A stretch of 64,000 nt of DNA from Brucella pseudogrignonensis (GTDB lineage: Bacteria > Pseudomonadota > Alphaproteobacteria > Rhizobiales > Rhizobiaceae), in contig NZ_NNRM01000036.1 in the NCBI RefSeq assembly GCF_002252525.1, positions 1-64,000 of the forward strand, read 5' to 3'. Positions 1 to 7,604 of the stretch are shown one piece after another. Both the position numbers and the translations under genes were made by a program. The number at the start of each line of letters is the position of its first letter. Position 1 is the stretch's first letter. The notes beneath the pieces were generated by a model. That model saw nothing but the letters and a program-made list of their open reading frames with translations, ran no database searches and had not been told where the DNA came from.

Positions 1-41
1 AACATCCAGTAAAGCCCATTTGCCGTACGGCCAAGAAGCAT
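1..41 (-). CDS. alpha-E domain protein, N-terminal fragment cut by window edge
   Basis: Only the first 13 codons are present, reading MLLGRTANGLYWM from an ATG at 41 towards the left edge. That start (LGR.A.GLYWM) matches what I remember of the conserved opening of alpha-E proteins (DUF403). The gene lies directly downstream of the ATP-grasp gene on the same strand, the order usual for these partner genes, so it is probably the third gene of the operon. Function is unknown for the family. A competing frame from an ATG near 133 is also open to the edge, but its product has no recognisable features. Confidence 0.75.
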   Translation of the reverse strand, partial: MLLGRTANGLYWM

Positions 42-181
42 AGATCATTCCCTTTTCACGCTCTGATCGTCGCAATAGCTTCTGCTGCGCTGGGTCACGG
101 AAGCCAGATGGTCGTGTTTTACGATCCGACATTCGCTTCTCCTGCGGCGGTCGGTCGGTAAGTTTCAGCTTTTTCGGGCCT

Positions 182-1618
182 TCAATCGTCGAGTACCCAA
201 GTATCCTTGGTGCCGCCACCCTGGCTCGAATTCACAACAAGCGAACCTTCTTTCAGCGCCACCCGTGTCAGCCCACCGGGCGTGATCCGGATACGATCTG
301 ACACCAGAACGAAAGGACGCAAATCGACGTGACGTGGTGCAAGACCGCTTTCGGTAAAGATTGGCGTTGTCGAGAGTGCCAATGTTGGCTGTGCGATATA
401 GTTGCGTGGACGTGCTTTCAGTTTTTGAGCAAACGCATCGCGCTCGGCTTTGGTTGCAGCAGGCCCAACCAGCATTCCGTAGCCGCCGGATCCATGCACT
501 TCCTTGACCACCAGATCGGCCAGATTATCGAGCACATAGGCAAGACTATCGGGTTCCGAACAGCGCCATGTCGGCACATTCTCGAGGATTGCCTTGCGGC
601 CGGTGTAGAACTCGACGATTTCCGGCATGTAGGAATAGATGGCCTTGTCATCGGCAATTCCTGTGCCCGGCGCATTGGCAATCGTTATATTGCCAGCACG
701 GTAGACATCCATGATGCCCGCGACGCCGAGCGTTGAGTCTGGACGGAATATCAACGGATCAAGAAAATCATCATCAACGCGTCTGTAAAGCACATCGATG
801 GTGCGATAGCCCTTTGTCGTTCGCATCGCGACACGGCCGTCCAAAATGCGAAGGTCACTTGCTTCAACAAGTGGTACCCCCATCTGTTCGGCGAGAAACG
901 CATGTTCGAAATAGGCTGAATTGTAGATGCCCGGCGTGAGAACTGCGACAGTCGGCACCCCTTGCGTTCCGGGTGGTGCAACACTTGCTAAGGATTGACG
1001 CAGCAATTGCGGATAGTTCTCGACCGGGCGAACCTTCACATTCTGGAACAGCTCCGGAAAAAGCTGCATCATGGTTTCGCGGTTTTCCAACATGTAGGAA
1101 ACGCCGGAAGGCGTGCGCGCATTGTCTTCCAGCACGTAAAACTGGTTTTCAGCCGTCCGCACGATATCAACACCGATAATATGCGTGTAGACATTGCCCG
1201 GCGGACGCAACCCTATCATTTCGGGCAGGAATGCTTCATTGTTGCGGATGAGCTGGTCCGGTAAAATTCCAGCCCGGACTATTTCCTGACGATGATAAAT
1301 ATCCTCAAGGAAAGCATTGAGCGCCATCACGCGCTGTTCGATCCCTTGCGATAGCCTTCGCCATTCCTGGCCGGAAATGATACGCGGAATAATATCGAAC
1401 GGAATAAGCCGTTCTGCAGCGTCCTGATCACCATAGACCGCAAAGGTGATGCCGGTTTTTCGAAAAACGCTTTCCGCATCCTGTGTTTTTTGCAGAAGTT
1501 TGTGCTGATCCTGCTGGTCTAGCCACTGCTTGAGAAATTCATAAGGTTGGCGAACACGCTCACCATGGCTGAGCATCTCATCAAATGGCTGCAACGGTGT
1601 TACTTTCAGATCATGCAA
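182..1618 (-). CDS. circularly permuted ATP-grasp family protein
   Basis: A 478-residue protein of the circularly permuted ATP-grasp type 2 family (DUF404/DUF407). These are predicted carboxylate-amine/thiol ligases, usually encoded with alpha-E and transglutaminase-like partners and possibly making or modifying peptides; no substrate is established. Visible family signatures are VLEDNARTPSGVSY at about 162-175, a glycine-rich loop KEVHGSGGYGMLVG at about 372-385, and a C-terminal NSSQGGGTKDTW. It has no signal peptide, so it should be cytosolic. Its start overlaps the end of the upstream transglutaminase-like gene by 13 bp, indicating translational coupling. The length is normal for the family. 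Confidence 0.9.
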   Translation of the reverse strand: MHDLKVTPLQPFDEMLSHGERVRQPYEFLKQWLDQQDQHKLLQKTQDAESVFRKTGITFAVYGDQDAAERLIPFDIIPRIISGQEWRRLSQGIEQRVMALNAFLEDIYHRQEIVRAGILPDQLIRNNEAFLPEMIGLRPPGNVYTHIIGVDIVRTAENQFYVLEDNARTPSGVSYMLENRETMMQLFPELFQNVKVRPVENYPQLLRQSLASVAPPGTQGVPTVAVLTPGIYNSAYFEHAFLAEQMGVPLVEASDLRILDGRVAMRTTKGYRTIDVLYRRVDDDFLDPLIFRPDSTLGVAGIMDVYRAGNITIANAPGTGIADDKAIYSYMPEIVEFYTGRKAILENVPTWRCSEPDSLAYVLDNLADLVVKEVHGSGGYGMLVGPAATKAERDAFAQKLKARPRNYIAQPTLALSTTPIFTESGLAPRHVDLRPFVLVSDRIRITPGGLTRVALKEGSLVVNSSQGGGTKDTWVLDD

Positions 1619-2520
1619 TTGACATAAGGGCTTACGCCCAGATCATGTGGCGAGCGACCCGCAGGTCCATAGCGCATCGAGGTTCTTCTCGCTGGTCGAA
1701 CGTGTTTGCTGACATTCGCCTGCAGCCCCTTATACTCCTCTGTCCACACCTCGAACCTGTTCAGTCGATGCGGGCCAAATGTCGAGAAAAGCGGAATGTC
1801 GCTGGCATCGCGACCACGCGCGACAAGAATTCGTCCAATCCTTGGCTGATTGTGTCGCGCATCGACCGTGAACCATTGACCGTCAAGATAGACTTCGACC
1901 CAAGCATTATAATCCATCGGCGACGGATCGGCCGGCACGCCAATATCACCCATGAATCCATTCGCGTAGCGGGCCGGAATGTTCAGCGCCCGACACAATG
2001 TGATAACCAGATGCGCAAAATCGCGGCATACACCGACACGTTCGTTATAGGCTTCCAGCGCTGTCCTAGTGGAGCGGGCATAGCCGTAAGAGAAACTCAA
2101 ATGCGCATGGACGAAATCGCAAATCGCCCGCACCCGGTCAGCGCCGCCTTGATAATGTCCGAAACGGCTCCAGGCAATTTGCGACATCCGGTCTGTTTCG
2201 CAGTAGCGACTGCCCAATAGATAGGGAAGGCATTCCGCCGGCAAATGGGCAGGATCGACTTGCGTTGCATTTTCGTCGAAAATATCCGGCAGTCCACTCA
2301 CTTCCACAATGGCATCATGCGTGAGAACCGTCTCTCCCTCAGGCAAGGTCTGGCGCACAAACTCATTGCCATGGATGTCGATATGTCTGGTGCCGGCAGC
2401 CTCCTCCGGGCAGGACCAGACAACATCCTTTTTATGCTGGGGGTGCACATTGAGATATGTGTAGACAGCTGTCGGAGATGTGACTTCCACTGCGATCTCG
2501 TAACCAACCCGAATAAGCAT
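1606..2520 (-). CDS. transglutaminase-like cysteine peptidase family protein
   Basis: A 304-residue protein with an N-terminal bacterial transglutaminase domain (about 1-90) and a transglutaminase-like core (about 125-225). The nucleophile Cys165 lies in RVGVCRDFAHL. Asp220 lies in FTVDARHN. At the position where a triad histidine is expected (HAW) the sequence reads YNAWVEV, with Asn205. From memory this position is variable in close relatives, so loss of activity cannot be concluded. It is the first gene of the operon with the ATP-grasp and alpha-E genes. The short start context and absence of a signal peptide suggest a cytosolic protein. Members are annotated as transglutaminase-like without a known reaction. 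Confidence 0.88.
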   Translation of the reverse strand: MLIRVGYEIAVEVTSPTAVYTYLNVHPQHKKDVVWSCPEEAAGTRHIDIHGNEFVRQTLPEGETVLTHDAIVEVSGLPDIFDENATQVDPAHLPAECLPYLLGSRYCETDRMSQIAWSRFGHYQGGADRVRAICDFVHAHLSFSYGYARSTRTALEAYNERVGVCRDFAHLVITLCRALNIPARYANGFMGDIGVPADPSPMDYNAWVEVYLDGQWFTVDARHNQPRIGRILVARGRDASDIPLFSTFGPHRLNRFEVWTEEYKGLQANVSKHVRPARRTSMRYGPAGRSPHDLGVSPYVNCMI

Positions 2521-2674
2521 CCCGATCTCCTTTGCAATCTGGAGTCCGAAACTGCCAAACCGCTCGGTTGTTCCGCAGGATTCCTAAAAAACAAATTTTT
2601 CTCCATCGCCCATTTTTCAATGGGTCTTTTTCAGGGTTCAGACGTTCAAGCAGAAACCAACCAGGAATGGCGAA

Positions 2675-3757
2675 ATGCGTCTCTTTGAATGCGATATCAG
2701 TGGTCTGCCGATCTATTTTGAAAACACCGTCAGTATTGGTGCCGGCAATGCTCCGGTGGGATTTGTCCCCGACACCCTCACTTTGCACAGTCTGCAACGG
2801 ATCGACGACGTGCTCTGGTCAATTCCTTCCCGCGAAGGAGAAAGCTGGCGGTTCTGTAAAAATAGGTCCATCGACGGGAGCAATTGGCTTATCCGATCCG
2901 ACGATCCTCATGCCCTCGCCATTCCTGCGCGCTATAATCGTGCCATGCCCAGCACTCACCGGGCGGAAGACATCGAACGATTGCACAAGATGGGTTCAGC
3001 CCAAAGGCATCTTTTCTATTCAATCCTGCGTCTCGGATTGCCGTGTCCCGGCCGCGACGTCGATGCGCAGCAAGGACTGGTCTTCGATTTTCTTGAGGAC
3101 AGGTCAGATCCGGATGGGAAGCTCATACCCGCCATGACCGGTCACGAAGACGGCGTGATCAGTTTGCGTGCGGCGGAGGCCGATGACGACGTGCGCGAGG
3201 CGGTCCGCGTCTCAATGGGAGAACCCTACCGGACGCTTCTGGGTCATTTCCGCCATGAGATCGGTCATTTTTACTTCCAACAGCTGGTCGCCAGGTCCGA
3301 CATGCTTGACGAGGCCCGGGCACTGTTTGGCGACGAACGGGATGATTACGCCGCCGCTCTAAAGAGAAATTACGAAAAAGGGCCGCCATCAGACTGGCCG
3401 GAGCACTTCATTTCAACCTATGCCAGCTGCCATCCTTCCGAGGACTTCGCTGAATGCTGGGCCCATTATTTTCATATCGTTGACACGCTGGAATCTGCCC
3501 GCGCCTTTGGGCTTTCGATCGATCCAAAGACCCATCAGGATTTGGAAGCGCAAGTGCGTTTTGATTCATACAGGGCATCCTCTGCTCAACAACTCGTTGA
3601 CGCGTGGGTGCCGATCAGCCTCGCATTGAATACTTTCCAGCGTTCAATGGGGCAAGCCGACATCTATCCTTTCGTTTTGCCGGTCCCGGTCATTGAAAAG
3701 CTTGATTTCATCAATCGCCTGATCGCAAAATCGCGGCGCCACGATGCTTGGTGGTGA
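2675..3757 (+). CDS. putative zinc-binding metallopeptidase, zinc ribbon degenerate
   Basis: A 360-residue member of the bacterial metallopeptidase family that normally combines an N-terminal zinc ribbon (zinc-ribbon_6) with a gluzincin-like domain. The catalytic part is intact: HEIGH at 194-198 and the downstream glutamate motif DFAECWAHYFH around 257-266. In the N-terminal 90 residues the usual Cys-x-x-Cys pairs are mostly gone: FECDIS retains one Cys, the second knuckle reads NTVSIGAG, and CNWL has become SNWL. The peptidase core may therefore work without the ribbon. It is transcribed divergently from the transglutaminase operon. Substrate unknown; cytosolic by lack of a signal. Confidence 0.85.
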   Translation: MRLFECDISGLPIYFENTVSIGAGNAPVGFVPDTLTLHSLQRIDDVLWSIPSREGESWRFCKNRSIDGSNWLIRSDDPHALAIPARYNRAMPSTHRAEDIERLHKMGSAQRHLFYSILRLGLPCPGRDVDAQQGLVFDFLEDRSDPDGKLIPAMTGHEDGVISLRAAEADDDVREAVRVSMGEPYRTLLGHFRHEIGHFYFQQLVARSDMLDEARALFGDERDDYAAALKRNYEKGPPSDWPEHFISTYASCHPSEDFAECWAHYFHIVDTLESARAFGLSIDPKTHQDLEAQVRFDSYRASSAQQLVDAWVPISLALNTFQRSMGQADIYPFVLPVPVIEKLDFINRLIAKSRRHDAWW

Positions 3758-3814
3758 ATAGGTCGACATGGGTTCTTTGCCAGCAGGCGCGCTTCATGTC
3801 GATCACGCCCGGAT

Positions 3815-4036
3815 GTGAGCCGGGCAATAGCGGAGGCTGAGGGCTTTCGCGGCGAAGAACTGGAGCAGTGGCTGGCAGCCTTTGCTGGGAGGATCTTTCA
3901 AAGCGTCGAATCCGAGGAGAAGATCGAGGCAGTTGTTGTGAGATACGCTAAGCCACGAATTGATAGAATGAAGATCGTCCTGAGCGGCGCAAACACCACC
4001 GATGACATTGAAGCGGCCTTTGCTGCAATGCAATAA
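3815..4036 (+). CDS. short hypothetical protein, possibly a gene remnant
   Basis: A 73-residue frame starting at GTG, with an amphipathic, charged composition and ending in EAAFAAMQ. The same frame is open upstream back to the stop of the metallopeptidase gene, and protein-like sequence precedes the GTG, so this could be the tail of a decayed gene rather than an intact one. No ribosome binding site is convincing. I do not recognise the family. Confidence 0.3.
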   Translation: MSRAIAEAEGFRGEELEQWLAAFAGRIFQSVESEEKIEAVVVRYAKPRIDRMKIVLSGANTTDDIEAAFAAMQ

Positions 4037-4061
4037 TCGCAGATCGGAACTTGAAAAAAAT

Positions 4062-4096
4062 AAGCCCCGCTCAGAGGGGGGCTCGGTAGCGGGGCT
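4062..4096 (-). terminator. rho-independent terminator
   Basis: The arms AAGCCCCGCT and AGCGGGGCT enclose a G-rich loop. Read on the minus strand the hairpin is followed by TTATTTTTTT, so it points leftwards. It may serve the minus-strand remnant at 4167-4333 and also stop plus-strand transcripts. Confidence 0.75.
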
Positions 4097-4166
4097 ACTC
4101 ACTTTGCATTCGAGCGGGGGCTGTGATGCTGTGAATAGCAATTTTTTAGAGCGGCAAATTGCTGTG

Positions 4167-4333
4167 TCAAGGCGTTAGGAAGCCAATTATTCTTGCTGAA
4201 ACCTGATCGATCATGTCGCGATTGAGAAGTCGGGCGTTTCCTGCTTTTGGAGATGTCGTTGTTTTTTGCAACTGGGTTAGCTTGACTGGATCCGGAACAA
4301 AGGTGAATTTTGCTTCGAGATACGGGAGTGTTC
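4167..4333 (-). pseudogene. C-terminal remnant of an unidentified gene
   Basis: On the minus strand an open frame of about 54 codons, with no start codon, ends at a TGA at 4167-4169. It reads protein-like, including YLEAKFTFVPDPVKL, ARLLNRDMIDQVSARIIG and a terminal FLTP. The frame is closed by a stop just upstream. A strong leftward terminator lies about 70 bp downstream, which suggests this was the 3' end of a real transcription unit. The family is not recognised. Confidence 0.25.
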
Positions 4334-4447
4334 CCCTAAGCCCGCAACTGACGGGCCGGCTTTAGTCGCTTATCCTCGCAATACTTGGCCTCGAACGCAC
4401 AGACTGCGCTCGATTACGATAGCGTCGCGGCGGTCTTTGCATGAACG

Positions 4448-4801
4448 GTGTCAAATGTCGATACATGCATCGGTTTAGGACAACGAAATCAACTGGGTAA
4501 CGAATGTTCGGCGGGCGTGCAAAATGGCGTGAGAAACTCATCACTGATGTTCTGGTTCAAGCTCTCGCCTGTGTGCCCTGTCGTAAGCACGGATTGTCCA
4601 GGAGGAAAAAGAGAAACTCTTGAGAACGCGAACTACGGTGGTCTCGGTCAGGTTGCTGACCTGCATGTTCTAGCAAATGCGATCATCGCACAAGTTCAGA
4701 AACATCACGATCCTGAATATCTGCAAACAACAGTCTGGGCTTCTCTCAAAGGAGGCCGTGCGAGGTTCGCTGAGGGTTTCGCTCGAAAACCATACATCTA
4801 G
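4448..4801 (+). CDS. hypothetical open reading frame of doubtful status
   Basis: A 117-codon frame whose second half (LHVLANAIIAQVQKHHDPEY and RARFAEGFARK) reads like protein while the first half does not. There is no clear ribosome binding site and no recognised domain. It sits in a decayed stretch of about 950 bp (4037-4987) that otherwise holds only the remnant at 4167-4333 and two terminators. It could be the end of a broken gene. Confidence 0.2.
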   Translation: MSNVDTCIGLGQRNQLGNECSAGVQNGVRNSSLMFWFKLSPVCPVVSTDCPGGKRETLENANYGGLGQVADLHVLANAIIAQVQKHHDPEYLQTTVWASLKGGRARFAEGFARKPYI

Positions 4802-4841
4802 AGCAAGTCCAGGAGCCTCTAATTTTGGCTAACAACAAAAA

Positions 4842-4875
4842 ACCCCAGCTCGTGGGTATTGTTGACGAGCTGAGG
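4842..4875 (-). terminator. rho-independent terminator after the HigA-like ORF
   Basis: CCCAGCTCGT pairs with ACGAGCTGAGG around an 11-base loop. On the minus strand the stem is followed by GGGGTTTTTTGTTG. It lies about 110 bp downstream of the minus-strand HigB/HigA fusion ORF. Confidence 0.7.
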
Positions 4876-4987
4876 CTTTGCATACGACCTGTCTGCGGAA
4901 ACGTCCATATGCATTAGCATTCTCTCATAAATGTGCAGGAACGCAATGAACGTTAGCGTACAAAGAGGAAGCTATGTTGCGTGATTT

Positions 4988-5284
4988 TTACTTTCGAACT
5001 CCAAGTTGCAACCCTAGAGCTTTCATTACACCGAGAAGGGTGGAGAGCTGCGGATCGCCCTTTTCACTGAGAAATAGGTAAAGTGCCTCGCGGGTAATGC
5101 CCGCTTCCCTTGCAATTTTGGTCATGCCTTTGGCTCTCGCAATATTGCCGAGCGCAACAGCAATGACTTTGGTATCGCCACCACATAACAGGACAACTAC
5201 CGTGTTGCCGCGCTTACCGAAATAAGGCCTATAGCCGGGGCCGTAATCGATGCGCACCTCGCCTATTCCGTCGAAATATTTCAC
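4988..5284 (-). pseudogene. HigB-toxin/HigA-antitoxin fusion remnant
   Basis: A 98-residue frame joins two normally separate proteins. Residues 1-39 (VKYFDGIGEVRIDYGPGYR, then GNTVVVLLCGGD) match the C-terminal half of a HigB/RelE-like addiction-module killer protein. From about residue 41 the sequence (ALGNIARAKGMTKIA, then GITREALYLFLS and TLLGVMKALGLQL) matches the helix-turn-helix end of its antidote. Toxin residues GLFGD are encoded in frame just before the Met. Further upstream a different frame reads IEKVACAHIDRLAC, which looks like the preceding toxin segment, implying a frameshift. A deletion probably fused toxin end to antitoxin end. The start codon is uncertain; it may still yield a DNA-binding protein. 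Confidence 0.7.
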
Positions 5285-5595
5285 ATCGCCAAACAGGCCA
5301 AGCGGTCGATGTGAGCGCAGGCCACCTTCTCGATCATTTTTCAGATTCTATCGTATCGCCTGCAAACTCATTCGGCTTTAGGGCTGGCGGCATTGGCCTC
5401 GCCTTATTCCGAACATTTCGGCTGGCCTGTTCAGGCGGCACGTGCTCTCTGAAATCATGATATAACAATTAATCAAAACAATGAAAAAAGCGGACTTTTC
5501 ATCCGCCGTTCAAAGTTGATGGTTGAGAAAACAATATCAAGCCCTGTCGTTGATAGTTAGGGCGCGGCCTTGCGCCCCTGCCGAGTCTTTCTTGA
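5285..5595. other. intergenic stretch with decayed toxin sequence and a terminator
   Basis: The part next to 5284 carries out-of-frame HigB-like sequence (see the fusion remnant). The rest shows no gene I can support except the leftward terminator at 5484-5506. Confidence 0.5.
5484..5506 (-). terminator. terminator of the amidohydrolase/ABC operon
   Basis: GCGGA and TCCGC (5490-5494 and 5502-5506) form a short stem. On the minus strand it is followed by a run of six T. It lies about 90 bp beyond the last permease gene and ends the operon. Confidence 0.7.
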
Positions 5596-6438
5596 TTAAT
5601 AGCGTCGGCGTATGAAGAGCGCGGCGAGCAGTGATATTGTGATTGTCACGGCGAGCAGAATGAAGGCGAGCGCAGCGCCCAACGGCCAGTTTGCTTTGTT
5701 TAGTATTTCGGTCACGATCATTGGAGCCATCATGCGGAACGATGGGCCGCCAAGAAGCACGGGCGTGGCATAGGCGTTCATTGTCAGAATGAAAGACAAG
5801 ACAGAAGCCGCCAGAAGGCCGGGCATGATTTGCGGCATTCGAACGAGCATAAAGCTCTGCAAGGGGGCTGCGCCAAGGCTTGCTGCGGCGTAATCAATAT
5901 TTTCGTCGAGCCCTTCAAAAACACTTTGCAGTGTAAGGACAACATAAGGAAGATTGACCGCTGTTATGCCGATGAAGACAGCCGTCGGCGTCTGCATGAT
6001 TGCCAATGGCGAGGAAATTATGCCAATTTTCATGAGCAGAAAATTGAGCACGCCCGTTTGCCCGAAAGCCACCATCCAACCTGCAGCCCGAACAGCGTTC
6101 GAGATGAACAGGGGCAGGATGATTGCCATAAGAACAATGGTTTTGAGCGCGCCACTCTGCTTCGAAATCCAGTGCGCCAGAGGCAGGCTGAGTATGACGC
6201 AAACTGCGGTAACGGAGCCTGCCATCAGCAAGGTCGTGCTCATACCTTTCAGATAATATGTGTCCGTAAAAAATGTCGCAAAGTTTGCGATAGTAAAGCC
6301 TTGTACCATGAACTCGCCTGGCACGAAGTCATTAAAGCTATAGCGCAACAGATAAAGCAATGGCAGGGCCATGAAGATAAGGACCAGCCCTGTCGCAGGC
6401 ATGAGGAGTGCGGCGGCGGAGATAGATGTTTTTTGCAT
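5596..6438 (-). CDS. ABC transporter permease, PotB-like
   Basis: A 280-residue inner-membrane permease of the spermidine/putrescine-type (PotB) family with about six hydrophobic segments. It carries the EAA-like cytoplasmic loop AAASLGAAPLQSFMLVRMPQ that contacts the ATPase. It is the last gene of the minus-strand operon. I place the start at the ATG at 6438 rather than the TTG at 6498: the extra 20 residues are not permease-like, and a stem-loop (6466-6489) lies between. The ribosome binding site is weak. Substrate is unproven; the operon's amidohydrolase suggests a peptide or amide compound rather than a polyamine. Confidence 0.88.
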   Translation of the reverse strand: MQKTSISAAALLMPATGLVLIFMALPLLYLLRYSFNDFVPGEFMVQGFTIANFATFFTDTYYLKGMSTTLLMAGSVTAVCVILSLPLAHWISKQSGALKTIVLMAIILPLFISNAVRAAGWMVAFGQTGVLNFLLMKIGIISSPLAIMQTPTAVFIGITAVNLPYVVLTLQSVFEGLDENIDYAAASLGAAPLQSFMLVRMPQIMPGLLAASVLSFILTMNAYATPVLLGGPSFRMMAPMIVTEILNKANWPLGAALAFILLAVTITISLLAALFIRRRY

Positions 6439-6465
6439 GGCTGTACCGGGAAAGCTGGAGCGGAA

Positions 6466-6489
6466 CCTGTCTGACTTCAGCCAGACAGG
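6466..6489 (-). promoter_or_regulatory. intercistronic stem-loop after the binding-protein gene
   Basis: Perfect 8-bp arms CCTGTCTG and CAGACAGG enclose an 8-base loop, located between the binding-protein stop (6502) and the permease start (6438). There is no T-run. Such hairpins often protect the 3' end of binding-protein mRNA so that it outnumbers the permease message; that role is inferred here. Confidence 0.6.
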
Positions 6490-6501
6490 TCGTGGCAATC
6501 A

Positions 6502-7536
6502 TCAGGCTTTGAACTCTTTGTTCCACCAGTTTTGCAGATCTGCATCTGCTTTCGCGACGTATTCAAGATCAGGCAGCACGAATTTTTCACGTTGCTCCGC
6601 TGTATAGTCGACGGCTGATGCAAGTTCGGCAGGTAGGACTACATCGGCATTGGTTGGCGCATAGCCCATCTGCTCAGCAAAAGCAGTTTGTGGCGCCTGT
6701 TCGAGCATCGCATTCAGATACTGATAGGCAGCCTGTTTATTCGGTGCATTTTTCGGTACACACATATCCGACAGGTAAAGGCCAATTCCTTCTTTTGGAA
6801 TTGCAATTTCGATGTCGATGCCAGCATTTTTCCACATGTAGCCACGCGCATTCCACATGATGCACATGACGATTTCACCGGATTTCAGTGCCTGTGCGAG
6901 CGCTTCATTGGTAGGGTAGATTTTCACGCCCTGGTTTTTCAGTTCGAGCAGTTTGGCTTTGCCCGGCTCGTAATCCGATGCGCTGCCACCTGCAATCATT
7001 GCAGCCGATTCAATTGTCGTCTGATACTGAAGATCAATTACCCCGACGCGACCTGCATATTTCGGATCCCACAAGTCAGCATAGGACGTTGGCGCCGGGC
7101 TTACCTGCTTTGGATTGTAGAGAATAACACGACCCGTATAGATATGCGGGATGGAGTAGTTCGTACGAATGAACGGTAGAACCTTTTTCAGGTTGGGGAC
7201 CTTCGTTTCATCCAGTTCTTCAATAATTCCGTTCTGAATCATCTCAAAGCTCCCCTGACGGGTGAGACATGCAATGTCCATTGACCCGCGTGGCAAACGG
7301 CGCTCTGCCAGAAGCTTTGCCTTGCGCACCGTATCGGTTGCAGGGTCATATATAACCTGCATCCCGCTGCCCTTGAGGTTGCCATCCGCAATATTGATTT
7401 GCTGCAGGTTCTGATAATCGCCACCCCAGGTGCCAACGACAGCCCGACCAGAGGCTCTTGCGAATGAGGGCACGATCGCCGAAGCGACAAGGCTGCCGGA
7501 AAGAATGCCAAAACTACGTCTGCTGATTTTTGTCAT
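6502..7536 (-). CDS. extracellular solute-binding protein, PotD-like, Tat-exported
   Basis: A 344-residue periplasmic binding protein for the ABC importer. It begins with a twin-arginine signal (SRRSFG at about 5-10, then a hydrophobic stretch ending SFARASG). The mature start VVGTWGGDYQ is typical of PotD/PotF-like proteins. The ribosome binding site AAGGGGA fits the ATG at 7536. It lies between the ATPase gene (68 bp upstream) and a permease gene, with a stem-loop after it. The ligand is not deducible; association with a prolidase-like amidohydrolase suggests a peptide or amide. Confidence 0.9.
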   Translation of the reverse strand: MTKISRRSFGILSGSLVASAIVPSFARASGRAVVGTWGGDYQNLQQINIADGNLKGSGMQVIYDPATDTVRKAKLLAERRLPRGSMDIACLTRQGSFEMIQNGIIEELDETKVPNLKKVLPFIRTNYSIPHIYTGRVILYNPKQVSPAPTSYADLWDPKYAGRVGVIDLQYQTTIESAAMIAGGSASDYEPGKAKLLELKNQGVKIYPTNEALAQALKSGEIVMCIMWNARGYMWKNAGIDIEIAIPKEGIGLYLSDMCVPKNAPNKQAAYQYLNAMLEQAPQTAFAEQMGYAPTNADVVLPAELASAVDYTAEQREKFVLPDLEYVAKADADLQNWWNKEFKA

Positions 7537-7604
7537 GCTAATTCCCCTTTTAATCGTTGATGAATTTATCCCAGAGGTCTTACGCCTCGTTCAGGAGTGA
7601 AAGA

